DNA from: Streptomyces sp. NBC_00250
Lineage (GTDB): Bacteria; Actinomycetota; Actinomycetes; Streptomycetales; Streptomycetaceae
DNA: 64,000 nucleotides
Direction of reading: 5' to 3'
NCBI RefSeq assembly: GCF_036192275.1
Contig: NZ_CP108088.1
Span: 5,395,501-5,459,500, forward strand
Positions 17,013 through 24,605 of this stretch are shown here, one piece after another; the stretch's first letter is position 1; each line of letters starts with the position of its first letter. Position numbers and translations under genes: made by a program. The notes below the pieces were generated by a model, which was not told the origin of the DNA, did no database searches, and saw only the letters and a list, made by a program, of their open reading frames with translations.

Positions 17013-17109
17013 CTCCTCATGCTTTCCGCGCGGAGGGGGTGCGGCAACTCGTACGTGTTTGCGGGCGTCTTCGTGGTCGGGTCCGGCTTCGGTGTGGCCC
17101 AGGACACGT

Positions 17110-17124
17110 ACGAAACGGTTTCGT
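17110..17124. promoter_or_regulatory. TetR-type operator O1
   Basis: ACGAAACGGTTTCGT is a perfect 7+1+7 palindrome lying 98 bp before the tricorn start. It is identical in both arms to the second operator at 17156-17170. The arms (ACGAAAC/GTTTCGT) are typical of TetR-family operators. Confidence 0.8.
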
Positions 17125-17155
17125 TTCGCTGAGGGCGGGGGTATCTTCTTACTGT

Positions 17156-17170
17156 ACGAAACCGTTTCGT
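17156..17170. promoter_or_regulatory. TetR-type operator O2
   Basis: ACGAAACCGTTTCGT is a perfect 7+1+7 palindrome 17 bp before the TetR ATG. Its centre is 46 bp from that of O1. It most likely mediates autorepression of the TetR gene. Confidence 0.82.
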
Positions 17171-17187
17171 TCGACAGGAGTCCGGTT

Positions 17188-17760
17188 ATGGCCCGCAGCA
17201 GGCTCACCCCAGAGCGTGAGTCCGAGCTGTACGGAGCCGTGCTCGACCTCCTGCGCGAGGTCGGCTACGACGCCCTCACCATGGACGCCGTCGCCGCCCG
17301 CACCCACTCCAGCAAGGCCACCCTCTACCGCCAGTGGGGGAGCAAGCCCGAGCTGGTCGCCAAGGCTCTGCGGCACAACAAGCCCATCAGGCTCACGGAG
17401 ATCGACACGGGCACCTTGCGTGGCGACTTCCAGGCGATGATGGCGCTGACCGACGACTGTCAGATGGAGAAGGACACCGCGCTGATGCGCGGCCTCGCCC
17501 ACGCTGTCCACACCCACCCCGAACTGCTCCAGGCACTGCGCGAACTGCTCATCGAACCCGAGATCAGCAGCATGCGCGACACTCTGGAACGAGCGGTGGA
17601 ACGGGGTGAGGTCAGCGCCGACAATCCGGCACTGAAGTACGTCCCGCACATGATCATCGGGGCGTTCGTCGCCCGTCCGCTGGTCGAGGACCAGCCGATC
17701 GACCATGCCTTCATCACCGACTACGTCAACGCCGTCGTGCTCCCCTCACTCGGCGTCTGA
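17188..17760 (+). CDS. TetR-family transcriptional regulator
   Basis: This 190-residue regulator has an N-terminal HTH (YDALTMDAVAARTHSSKATLYRQWGSKPELV, about residues 26-56) followed by a helical ligand-binding domain (the TetR C-terminal group with MRGLAHAVHTHPELLQALRELL). The ATG at 17188 has an AGGAG SD 8 bp upstream. It sits 128 bp before an MMPL exporter in the same direction and is divergent from the tricorn protease gene. The two ACGAAAC palindromes upstream are its probable binding sites; the exporter is the usual target for this arrangement. Confidence 0.93.
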   Translation: MARSRLTPERESELYGAVLDLLREVGYDALTMDAVAARTHSSKATLYRQWGSKPELVAKALRHNKPIRLTEIDTGTLRGDFQAMMALTDDCQMEKDTALMRGLAHAVHTHPELLQALRELLIEPEISSMRDTLERAVERGEVSADNPALKYVPHMIIGAFVARPLVEDQPIDHAFITDYVNAVVLPSLGV

Positions 17761-17780
17761 CATTCCCCGCAGCACGGCCT

Positions 17781-17816
17781 GCACCATCCGCACCACTCGC
17801 ATCACCCGCACCACCT
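17781..17816 (+). repeat. Imperfect 9-bp tandem repeat before the MMPL gene
   Basis: Four successive 9-mers (GCACCATCC, GCACCACTC, GCATCACCC, GCACCACCT) lie in the gap between the TetR and MMPL genes. There is no coding role in frame with either gene. Confidence 0.7.
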
Positions 17817-17888
17817 GACGTCGAACCGCTCACGCCGTCGGGCCGGCTCCCCATGCCCTGTCCCACCACGAAATGGGAGTACGCCCCC

Positions 17889-20093
17889 GTGGCCACGTTC
17901 CTGTACAAGCTGGGCCGTTCCGCCTTCCGGCGCCGACGGCTCGTCGCCCTCCTCTGGGTGGCCCTCCTGGCGGTCGCCGGGATCGGCGCCGCCACCGCAC
18001 CCGCGCCGACCTCCGGCTCCTTCTCGATCCCCGGCACCGAGGCCCAGCGCGCCTTCGACCTGCTCGAAGAGCGCTTCCCGGGTGCCGGAGCCGACGGGGC
18101 CACCGCCCGCGTCGTCTTCAAGGCCCCCGAGGGCCAGAAGATGACCGACCCGGCGCACAAGGCCGTCGTCGAGGAGACCGTCTCCGCGCTGAAGTCCGGC
18201 TCGGACCAGATCGTCTCGGTCACCGACCCGTACACCGCGCAGGCCGTCTCCCAGAACGGCTCCACCGCCTACGTCTCCGTCGCCTACAAGGTCAACGCGA
18301 TGGAGCTGACCGACGAGACGCGTGAGGCGCTGACCCAGGCCGGACACAACGCGCAGGGCAAGGGACTCACCGTCGAGGTCGGCGGTGACGCCCTGCAGAC
18401 GATGCCGGAGACCGGCTCGGGCGAGATCGTCGGCGTCGTCATCGCCGGCATCGTCCTGGTCCTCACCTTCGGCTCGCTCGTCGCCGCCGGACTCCCGCTG
18501 CTCACGGCGATCATCGGCGTCGGCATCGGCGTCTCGTCGATCGCCGCGCTCGCGAACGTCCTGGACCTCGGCTCCACCACCTCCACCCTCGCGATGATGA
18601 TCGGCCTCGCGGTCGGCATCGACTACGCCCTCTTCATCGTCTCCCGCTACCGCGCGGAGCTGGCCGAGGGCCGCGACAAGGAGGATGCCGCGGGCCGTGC
18701 CGTCGGCACGGCGGGCTCCGCCGTCGTCTTCGCCGGACTCACCGTCGTCATCGCCCTGGTCGGCCTGGCCGTCGTCAACATCCCGATGCTGACGAAGATG
18801 GGCTTCGCCGCCGCCGGCACGGTCGTGATCGCCGTACTGATCGCGCTCACCCTGATCCCGGCGCTGCTGGGCTTCGCGGGCGACAAGGTCATCGGACGCA
18901 AGCAGCGCAAGGCCGCGAAGGCCGGCGGTGCCGCCCCGACGGGCGACCCGAAGGCCGCGAAGCCGAACGGCGGCACCCGCTGGGCCCGCTTCGTCATCCG
19001 CCGCCCCGTGATGGTGCTGCTGATCGGCGTCCTCGGCCTCGGCGCGATCGCGCTGCCCGCCGCCTCCCTGGAGATGGGCCTCCCGGACGACGGCGTCAAG
19101 CCGACCTCCACCACCGAGCGCCGGGCGTACGACACGCTGTCGGACGGCTTCGGCCCCGGCTTCAACGGCCCGCTGCTCGTCGTCGTCGACGGCGACAAGG
19201 CGACCGCCGACAAGACGGTCTCCACGATCAAGGGCCTCGAAGGATGGGCCGCCGTCACCCCGGCGACCCCGAACAAGGCCGGCGACGCCGCGATGATCAC
19301 GGTGGTCCCGAAGGACCGTCCGTCCTCGGAGGCCACCGAGAGTCTCGTCCACGACATCCGGAACGCCACCGGCGACGACGTCCTCGTCACCGGCGCCACC
19401 GCGATGAACATCGACTTCTCGCAGAAGATGAACGACGCCCTGGTGCCGTACCTGGCCCTCGTCGTCGGCCTGGCCTTCCTGCTCCTGACCCTGGTCTTCC
19501 GCTCGATCCTCGTCCCGCTGAAGGCGGCCCTCGGCTTCCTGCTCTCGGTGGTCGCGGCCCTCGGCGCGGTCGTCGCGGTCTTCCAGTGGGGCTGGCTCGG
19601 AAGCCTCTTCGGGGTCGAGCAGACCGGCCCGATCATGTCGATGATGCCGATCTTCATGGTGGGTGTCGTCTTCGGTCTCGCGATGGACTACGAGGTCTTC
19701 CTCGTCACCCGGATGCGTGAGGCGTACGTCCACGGGGAGCGGCCCGGCGAGGCGATCGTGACCGGCTTCCGGCACAGCGCCCGGGTGGTCACCGCCGCCG
19801 CGGTGATCATGATCGCGGTCTTCTCCGGCTTCATCGGCATGACGGACCAGATGATCAAGATGATCGGCTTCGGCCTGGCCGTCGCGGTCCTCTTCGACGC
19901 CTTCGTGGTCCGGATGGCGATCGTCCCGGCCGTCCTCGCGCTGCTCGGCCACAAGGCCTGGTGGCTGCCGAAGTGGCTGGACCGGATCCTGCCGAACGTG
20001 GACGTGGAGGGCGAGGGTCTCGCCAAGGCCGCGCCCGCGGACGAGGCGGACGGCGGGCCCTCCGGCCCGAAGCCGGACCTCGTGAAGGTCTGA
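17889..20093 (+). CDS. MMPL-family RND exporter
   Basis: This 734-residue transporter has two repeats, each with one TM helix, a large external loop and five TM helices. The MMPL/RND proton-relay motifs are visible in TM4 (LAVGIDYALFIVSRYRAEL) and TM10 (FGLAMDYEVFLVTRMREAY). These pumps move lipids, lipopeptides or hydrophobic drugs across the membrane. I chose the GTG at 17889 because GGGAG lies 9 bp upstream and the family N-terminus (FLYKLGRSAFRRRRLV) follows at once; the in-frame ATG at 17853 has no SD. It is probably repressed by the upstream TetR. Confidence 0.92.
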   Translation: MATFLYKLGRSAFRRRRLVALLWVALLAVAGIGAATAPAPTSGSFSIPGTEAQRAFDLLEERFPGAGADGATARVVFKAPEGQKMTDPAHKAVVEETVSALKSGSDQIVSVTDPYTAQAVSQNGSTAYVSVAYKVNAMELTDETREALTQAGHNAQGKGLTVEVGGDALQTMPETGSGEIVGVVIAGIVLVLTFGSLVAAGLPLLTAIIGVGIGVSSIAALANVLDLGSTTSTLAMMIGLAVGIDYALFIVSRYRAELAEGRDKEDAAGRAVGTAGSAVVFAGLTVVIALVGLAVVNIPMLTKMGFAAAGTVVIAVLIALTLIPALLGFAGDKVIGRKQRKAAKAGGAAPTGDPKAAKPNGGTRWARFVIRRPVMVLLIGVLGLGAIALPAASLEMGLPDDGVKPTSTTERRAYDTLSDGFGPGFNGPLLVVVDGDKATADKTVSTIKGLEGWAAVTPATPNKAGDAAMITVVPKDRPSSEATESLVHDIRNATGDDVLVTGATAMNIDFSQKMNDALVPYLALVVGLAFLLLTLVFRSILVPLKAALGFLLSVVAALGAVVAVFQWGWLGSLFGVEQTGPIMSMMPIFMVGVVFGLAMDYEVFLVTRMREAYVHGERPGEAIVTGFRHSARVVTAAAVIMIAVFSGFIGMTDQMIKMIGFGLAVAVLFDAFVVRMAIVPAVLALLGHKAWWLPKWLDRILPNVDVEGEGLAKAAPADEADGGPSGPKPDLVKV

Positions 20094-20120
20094 TCCCGAG
20101 GTCGCTCGCCCCGTGCGCCG

Positions 20121-20531
20121 TCAGCTCGTCGTCATCGACGGGCCGGCGGCGTACGTGTGTTTCAGGAAGCGGGTCAGCGCCGTGGTGTCGAACTGGACGA
20201 CCGTGACGAGGCCGTCGTCCTTGTGGAGTTCGACGACCGTCTGCACCCGGCCGCAGGGCCAGACCCCGATGTCGCCGCGGCGGGTCGGGGCGCGCAGGCC
20301 GGTCTCCAGGAGGACGCGGGGGAAGGACCACTCGACGTCGCCGGGGAAGACGAAGCGGACGGTCGCGGGGGAGAAGCCGGGGTCGTAGCGGAGGTCGACG
20401 GGGACGGGGCGGGAGAGCGGGGCGTCGCTGATGATCCGCCCCCTGGCGTGGTCCTCGACTGCGAGGTCGGTGTCGCGGTCGACTGAGCGGTCGGCTTCGT
20501 GGTCGGGTTCGCGATCGTCTGCGGCGGCCAT
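20121..20531 (-). CDS. SsgA-like protein (SALP) of the sporulation/cell-division family
   Basis: This 136-residue protein belongs to the SsgA-like family, confined to sporulating actinomycetes, whose members guide septum placement and spore-wall synthesis. The family core is visible: VPVDLRYDPGFSPATVRFVFPGDVEWSF, RVLLETGLRAPTRRGDIGVWPC and VVQFDTTALTRFLKHTYA. The first 40 residues are an Asp/Arg-rich extension. The ATG at 20531 has a GAGGAG SD. It is divergent from the nickel/cobalt transporter with 135 bp between. Which SALP type (SsgC-G) it is cannot be settled by eye. Confidence 0.87.
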   Translation of the reverse strand: MAAADDREPDHEADRSVDRDTDLAVEDHARGRIISDAPLSRPVPVDLRYDPGFSPATVRFVFPGDVEWSFPRVLLETGLRAPTRRGDIGVWPCGRVQTVVELHKDDGLVTVVQFDTTALTRFLKHTYAAGPSMTTS

Positions 20532-20629
20532 CGGGGGCTCCTCACAGTTTGTCCTCTTATCGACTAATGTCCCACTCCTTCCCGGCGTGCGCACGAACCA
20601 TGCGCCGCTTTTCTGTGACCTGTGCGCTC

Positions 20630-20646
20630 TTGCAACTGCTTTGCAG
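20630..20646 (+). promoter_or_regulatory. Nur-box match upstream of the ECF metal transporter
   Basis: TTGCAA-CTGCT-TTGCAG matches the published Streptomyces Nur consensus tTGCaa-N5-ttGCAA at 11 of 12 half-site positions. It ends 20 bp before the CbiM start codon. Nur is the nickel-binding Fur-family repressor, so nickel would shut this transporter off. Confidence 0.75.
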
Positions 20647-20666
20647 GAGCGCTCATCATTCAGGGC

Positions 20667-21728
20667 GTGCATGTACCTGACGGATTCATCAACGCCCCCG
20701 TATCGGTCGCCGCCGGTGTCGTCGCCGCCGGCGCCGTCGCCGTGAGCCTGCGCGGGGCACGGCGCGAACTCGGGGGCACCTCCCGTTCCGGAGGCTACGG
20801 GGGAGAGCGGACCGCTCCGCTCGCCGGGCTCGTCGCGGCCTTCATCTTCGCCGTCCAGATGCTGAACTTCCCGGTCGCCGCCGGGACCAGCGGACATCTG
20901 CTCGGCGGCGCGCTCGCGGCGATCCTCGTGGGGCCATGGACCGGTGTGCTGTGCATAGCCGTCGTCCTGCTCATGCAGGGCATCCTCTTCGCCGACGGCG
21001 GCCTCACCGCCCTCGGCGTGAACATCACCGTCATGGGCGTCGTCACGGTCGTCGTCGCCTACGCGGTCTTCCGCGGCCTCGTCCTGCTGCTGCCCCGCAC
21101 CCGCGCCTCGGTGACCGCGGCCTCCTTCGTCGCCGCGCTCGTCTCCGTACCGGCCGCGGCCGCCGCCTTCACCGTCCTCTACGCCCTCGGCGGCACCACC
21201 GACGTCCCGGTCTCCAAGGTCCTCACGGCCATGGTCGGCGTGCACGTCCTCATCGGCATCGGCGAGGCCGTCATCACCATGCTGACCGTCGGCGCGGTCG
21301 TCGCCGTCCGCCCCGACCTGGTCTACGGCGCCCGCGGCCTGACCGCCCCGCTCAAGCTCCGCGTCGGCGGCGAACTGGTCGACGCGGCCCCGGCCGCCGC
21401 GCCCGCCCGCTCCCCGAGGAAACTGTGGATCGGCGGCGTCGTCACCGCGCTCGTCCTCGCCGGCTTCGTCTCCTTCTACGCCTCCGCCAGCCCCGACGGC
21501 CTGGAGAAGGTCGCCGCCGACAAGGGCATCGACAGCAAGGTCGAGGACCACGCGGCCGCCGACTCCCCGCTCGCCGACTACGGCGTCAAGGGCATCGAGA
21601 CCGCCCGCCTCTCCGGCGGCCTCGCCGGCGCGATCGGCGTGGGCGCGACCCTCGCCGTCGGCACGGGAACGTTCTGGGTCGTCCGCCGCCGCCGTACGCA
21701 CGGGGAACCCCGTACGGAAGCCGTCTGA
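20667..21728 (+). CDS. nikM: ECF metal transporter substrate-binding subunit CbiM/NikM fused to PDGLE domain
   Basis: This 353-residue membrane protein is the S component of a nickel or cobalt ECF transporter. It begins M-H-V-P-D-G-F (GTG start), the signature in which the N-terminal Met and His2 bind the metal. About seven TM helices follow (AGLVAAFIFAVQMLNFPVAAGTS, GGALAAILVGPWTG and others). From about residue 260 there is a TM helix and a P-D-G-L-E-K-V-A motif, the PDGLE/CbiN-like subunit fused in one chain. cbiQ starts 1 bp after its stop. The RBS is weak. Nickel rather than cobalt is inferred from the Nur box. Confidence 0.9.
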   Translation: MHVPDGFINAPVSVAAGVVAAGAVAVSLRGARRELGGTSRSGGYGGERTAPLAGLVAAFIFAVQMLNFPVAAGTSGHLLGGALAAILVGPWTGVLCIAVVLLMQGILFADGGLTALGVNITVMGVVTVVVAYAVFRGLVLLLPRTRASVTAASFVAALVSVPAAAAAFTVLYALGGTTDVPVSKVLTAMVGVHVLIGIGEAVITMLTVGAVVAVRPDLVYGARGLTAPLKLRVGGELVDAAPAAAPARSPRKLWIGGVVTALVLAGFVSFYASASPDGLEKVAADKGIDSKVEDHAAADSPLADYGVKGIETARLSGGLAGAIGVGATLAVGTGTFWVVRRRRTHGEPRTEAV

Positions 21729-21729
21729 C

Positions 21730-22491
21730 ATGGGATCGGGGCACGCCCACAAGCTCTATCGGCACGCTCACTCGCCCGTCCACGAGCTGCCCCCGCACAC
21801 CAAGCTCGCCGCGGTCCTGGGCTTCGTCGTGGTCGTCGTCTCGACGCCCCGCGAGGCCGTCTGGGCCTTCGCCCTCTACGCCCTGCTCCTCGCGGTCGTG
21901 GCGGCGAAGGCCCGCGTCCCGGCCGGCTTCCTGCTGAAGCGGCTGCTCATCGAGGTGCCGTTCGTCGCGTTCGCGCTGCTCATGCCCTTCGTGGTCCCCG
22001 GCGAGCAGACGACCGTCCTCGGGGTGTCGCTGAGCGTCCCCGGACTGTGGGGCGCGTGGAACGTCCTCGCCAAGGGCACCCTCGGCGTCGCCGCCTCCGT
22101 GCTCCTCGCCTCCACCACCGAACTGCGCGAGCTGCTCCTCGGCCTCCAGCGGCTGAAGCTGCCCCCGTTGCTCGTCCAGATCGCCTCGTTCATGATCCGA
22201 TACGGGGACGTCATCACCGACGAGATGCGCAGGATGTCCGTCGCCCGCCGCTCGCGCGGCTTCGAGGCGCGGGGCGTCCGCCACTGGGGCGTCCTCGCCA
22301 AGTCGGCGGGCGCGCTCTTCATCCGCTCGTACGAGCGCGGGGAGCGGGTACATCTCGCCATGGTCAGCCGTGGCTACACGGGCACGATGCCGGTCATCGA
22401 CGAGGTGACCGCGACCCGCGCCCAGTGGACGTACGCCGCCGCGCTCCCCCTCACCGCACTGCTGATCCGCCTCCTCGGATGGACGCTATGA
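21730..22491 (+). CDS. cbiQ: ECF transporter transmembrane component CbiQ/NikQ (EcfT)
   Basis: This 253-residue membrane protein has five or so TM helices and the two EcfT coupling motifs with the Ala/Ser-Arg-Gly signature: V-A-R-R-S-R-G-F (about residues 170-177) and V-S-R-G-Y-T-G (about 212-218). These bind the ATPase. The His-rich N-terminus (GSGHAHKLYRHAHSPVH) could handle metal. It is coupled to both neighbours: 1 bp after nikM, and its stop overlaps the cbiO start (ATGA). Confidence 0.92.
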   Translation: MGSGHAHKLYRHAHSPVHELPPHTKLAAVLGFVVVVVSTPREAVWAFALYALLLAVVAAKARVPAGFLLKRLLIEVPFVAFALLMPFVVPGEQTTVLGVSLSVPGLWGAWNVLAKGTLGVAASVLLASTTELRELLLGLQRLKLPPLLVQIASFMIRYGDVITDEMRRMSVARRSRGFEARGVRHWGVLAKSAGALFIRSYERGERVHLAMVSRGYTGTMPVIDEVTATRAQWTYAAALPLTALLIRLLGWTL

Positions 22492-23237
22492 CGACTCCTC
22501 CTCCCTCCCTCGACGTACGCGGGCTCGCGTACGCGTACCCCGACGGCCACCAGGCCCTCTTCGGCGTCGATCTGACCGTCGGGCGCGGCGAGCGCGTCGC
22601 CCTCCTCGGCCCCAACGGAGCCGGCAAGACCACCCTGGTCCTCCACCTCAACGGCATCCTCACCGGCGGCGCGGGCGGCGTCACCGTCGCCGGGCTTCCG
22701 GTCGGCAAGAAGCACCTCGCCGAGATCAGGCGCAAGGTCGGCATCGTCTTCCAGGACCCCGACGACCAGCTGTTCATGCCGACCGTCCGCGAGGACGTCG
22801 CCTTCGGCCCGGCGGCGGCGGGCCTGCGGGGCGCCGAACTGGAGGCCGTCGTACGGAAGGCCCTCGACCGGGTCGGGATGGCGGAGTACGCGGACCGGCC
22901 GCCGCACCACCTGTCCTTCGGGCAGCGCCGCCGGGTCGCCGTCGCGACCGTCCTCGCCATGGAGCCGGAGATCCTCGTCCTCGACGAGCCGTCCTCCAAC
23001 CTGGACCCGGCCTCGCGCCGCGAGCTCGCCGACATCCTCCGCTCGCTCGACGTCACCGTCCTCATGGTCACCCACGACCTGCCCTACGCCCTGGAGCTCT
23101 GCCCGCGGGCGGTGATCCTCAGCGAGGGCGTCATCGCCGCCGACGGACGGACCGGCGAGATCCTCGCCGACGAGGAGCTGATGGCCGCGCACCGCCTGGA
23201 GCTGCCGTTCGGCTTCGTGCCGCAGTCGGTGGCCTGA
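22488..23237 (+). CDS. cbiO: ECF transporter ATPase CbiO/NikO
   Basis: This 249-residue ATPase has Walker A GPNGAGKTT (about residue 39), a Q-loop with the ECF-type acidic form V-F-Q-D-P-D-D-Q-L-F, signature LSFGQRRRVAVATV, Walker B ILVLDEPSSNLD and switch His (VTHD). Only one ATPase is present, so it probably works as a homodimer. An in-frame ATG at 22479 would add three residues. It is the last gene of the nickel/cobalt uptake operon. Confidence 0.93.
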   Translation: MTTPPPSLDVRGLAYAYPDGHQALFGVDLTVGRGERVALLGPNGAGKTTLVLHLNGILTGGAGGVTVAGLPVGKKHLAEIRRKVGIVFQDPDDQLFMPTVREDVAFGPAAAGLRGAELEAVVRKALDRVGMAEYADRPPHHLSFGQRRRVAVATVLAMEPEILVLDEPSSNLDPASRRELADILRSLDVTVLMVTHDLPYALELCPRAVILSEGVIAADGRTGEILADEELMAAHRLELPFGFVPQSVA

Positions 23238-23311
23238 GGCGCCCCCGGAATCGGTCCCCCTCCCTCCGCGTTGCACCATGGGGGGTCGGATCGGCGATGG
23301 AGGAGTGGGAC

Positions 23312-24487
23312 GTGGACGTCCAGGGCACGGTGGCGGCGGGCTGGGAGCCGGTCAGGGACGCGTTCCTGCGCAACTTCGAGCAGCGCGGTGAGCGCGGCGC
23401 GGCCGTCGCCGTCCACCACGACGGCGCTCCGGTCGTCGACCTGTGGGCGGGCACCAAGGACGTCGAGGGCGAGGCGCCGTGGGCCGAGGACACCGCCCAG
23501 GTCGTCCGCTCGGCCACCAAGGGCGTCGCCGCCGCCGTACCCCTGCTCCTCCACCAGCGCGGCCTGCTCGACCTGGACGCCCCGGTCGCCGCGTACTGGC
23601 CCGAGTTCAAGGCGGCGGGCAAGGACCGCGTGACCGTACGGCAGCTCCTCGGCCACCGGGCGGGCGTCCCCGTCCTGGACCGGCCGCTCACCCTCGCCGA
23701 GGCCGTCGACCTGGAGACCGCGACCCGCGCGATAGCCGCGCAGGCCCCCGTCTGGGAGCCCGGCACCGCGCACGGCTACCACGCCCACACCTTCAGCTGG
23801 CTGCTCTCCGGACTGGTCCACCGGGTCACCGGCCGCACCATCGGCCGCTGGGCCGCCGAGGAGATCACCGGCCCCCTCGGCCTCGACCTGTGGATCGGAC
23901 TCCCGGAGACGGAGGCCCACCGGGTCGGCCGGCTCGGCCCCGTCGAGGAGATCGAACCGCCCGGCAGCGGCGCCCTCAAGCTCCGCCCCAAGCGCTCCGT
24001 CACCGAGGCGTACCAGGACCCGGACTCCCTGACCCGGCGCGCCTTCGGGGTCATCGACCCCAAGCCCGACGAGAACGACCCGGCCTACCGGGCCGCCGAA
24101 CTCCCCGGCTCGGCCGGGGTGGCGACCGCCCGCGCCCTCGCCCGCTTCTACGCGGCGACCCTCGGCCCCGTGGACGGCGCCGAGCGCCTCTTCACCCCCG
24201 ACACCCTCACGCTGGCGCGGACCGAGGAGTCGGCGGGCGCGGACAAGGTGCTGCTCGTCGGCACCCGCTTCGGCCTCGGCCACATGCTGCACGGCCCGGC
24301 CTCCCCGCTGTACGGCCCGTCGTCCTTCGGCCACCCGGGCCGCGGCGGCTCGCTCGGCTTCGCCGACCCCGACTCCGGGATCGCCTTCGGGTACGTGACG
24401 AACGGCATGCGCAAGACGGTCACGGCGGACCCGCGGGCGCAGTCGCTGGTGAGGGCCGTCAGGTCGGTCATGGACGCCGCCCACTGA
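23312..24487 (+). CDS. Serine hydrolase of the class-C beta-lactamase/EstB family
   Basis: This 391-residue cytoplasmic-looking protein (no signal peptide) has S67-x-x-K70 (RSATKG), a Tyr motif (HGYHAHTF, where class C has Y-x-N) and a C-terminal H-P-G-R-G-G-S block standing in for K-T-G. This pattern fits esterase-type members (EstB-like) better than true beta-lactamases. I chose the GTG at 23312 because GGAGGAG lies 6 bp upstream; the ATG at 23297 overlaps that SD. It stands alone, 74 bp after cbiO. Confidence 0.87.
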   Translation: MDVQGTVAAGWEPVRDAFLRNFEQRGERGAAVAVHHDGAPVVDLWAGTKDVEGEAPWAEDTAQVVRSATKGVAAAVPLLLHQRGLLDLDAPVAAYWPEFKAAGKDRVTVRQLLGHRAGVPVLDRPLTLAEAVDLETATRAIAAQAPVWEPGTAHGYHAHTFSWLLSGLVHRVTGRTIGRWAAEEITGPLGLDLWIGLPETEAHRVGRLGPVEEIEPPGSGALKLRPKRSVTEAYQDPDSLTRRAFGVIDPKPDENDPAYRAAELPGSAGVATARALARFYAATLGPVDGAERLFTPDTLTLARTEESAGADKVLLVGTRFGLGHMLHGPASPLYGPSSFGHPGRGGSLGFADPDSGIAFGYVTNGMRKTVTADPRAQSLVRAVRSVMDAAH

Positions 24488-24605
24488 CCGGATCGAGCCA
24501 TCCCGGACCTGACATTCTGCGCGCCCGGCGCGCGGATCGGTGATCATCCGAGCGCTACCGTGTGCCCGCTCCACCGTTCGGTGGACCAGGCGCACGGGGG
24601 CGCAT

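Noticed and set aside
17853..17888. ATG at 17853 as the MMPL start
   Set aside because: No SD precedes it, and the extra residues (MPCPTTKWEYAP) are unlike MMPL N-termini; GTG 17889 has GGGAG at good spacing.
20540..20666. Cobalamin riboswitch upstream of the CbiM-type gene
   Set aside because: The 135-bp gap is too short and lacks the B12-box sequence; a Nur box explains the control better.
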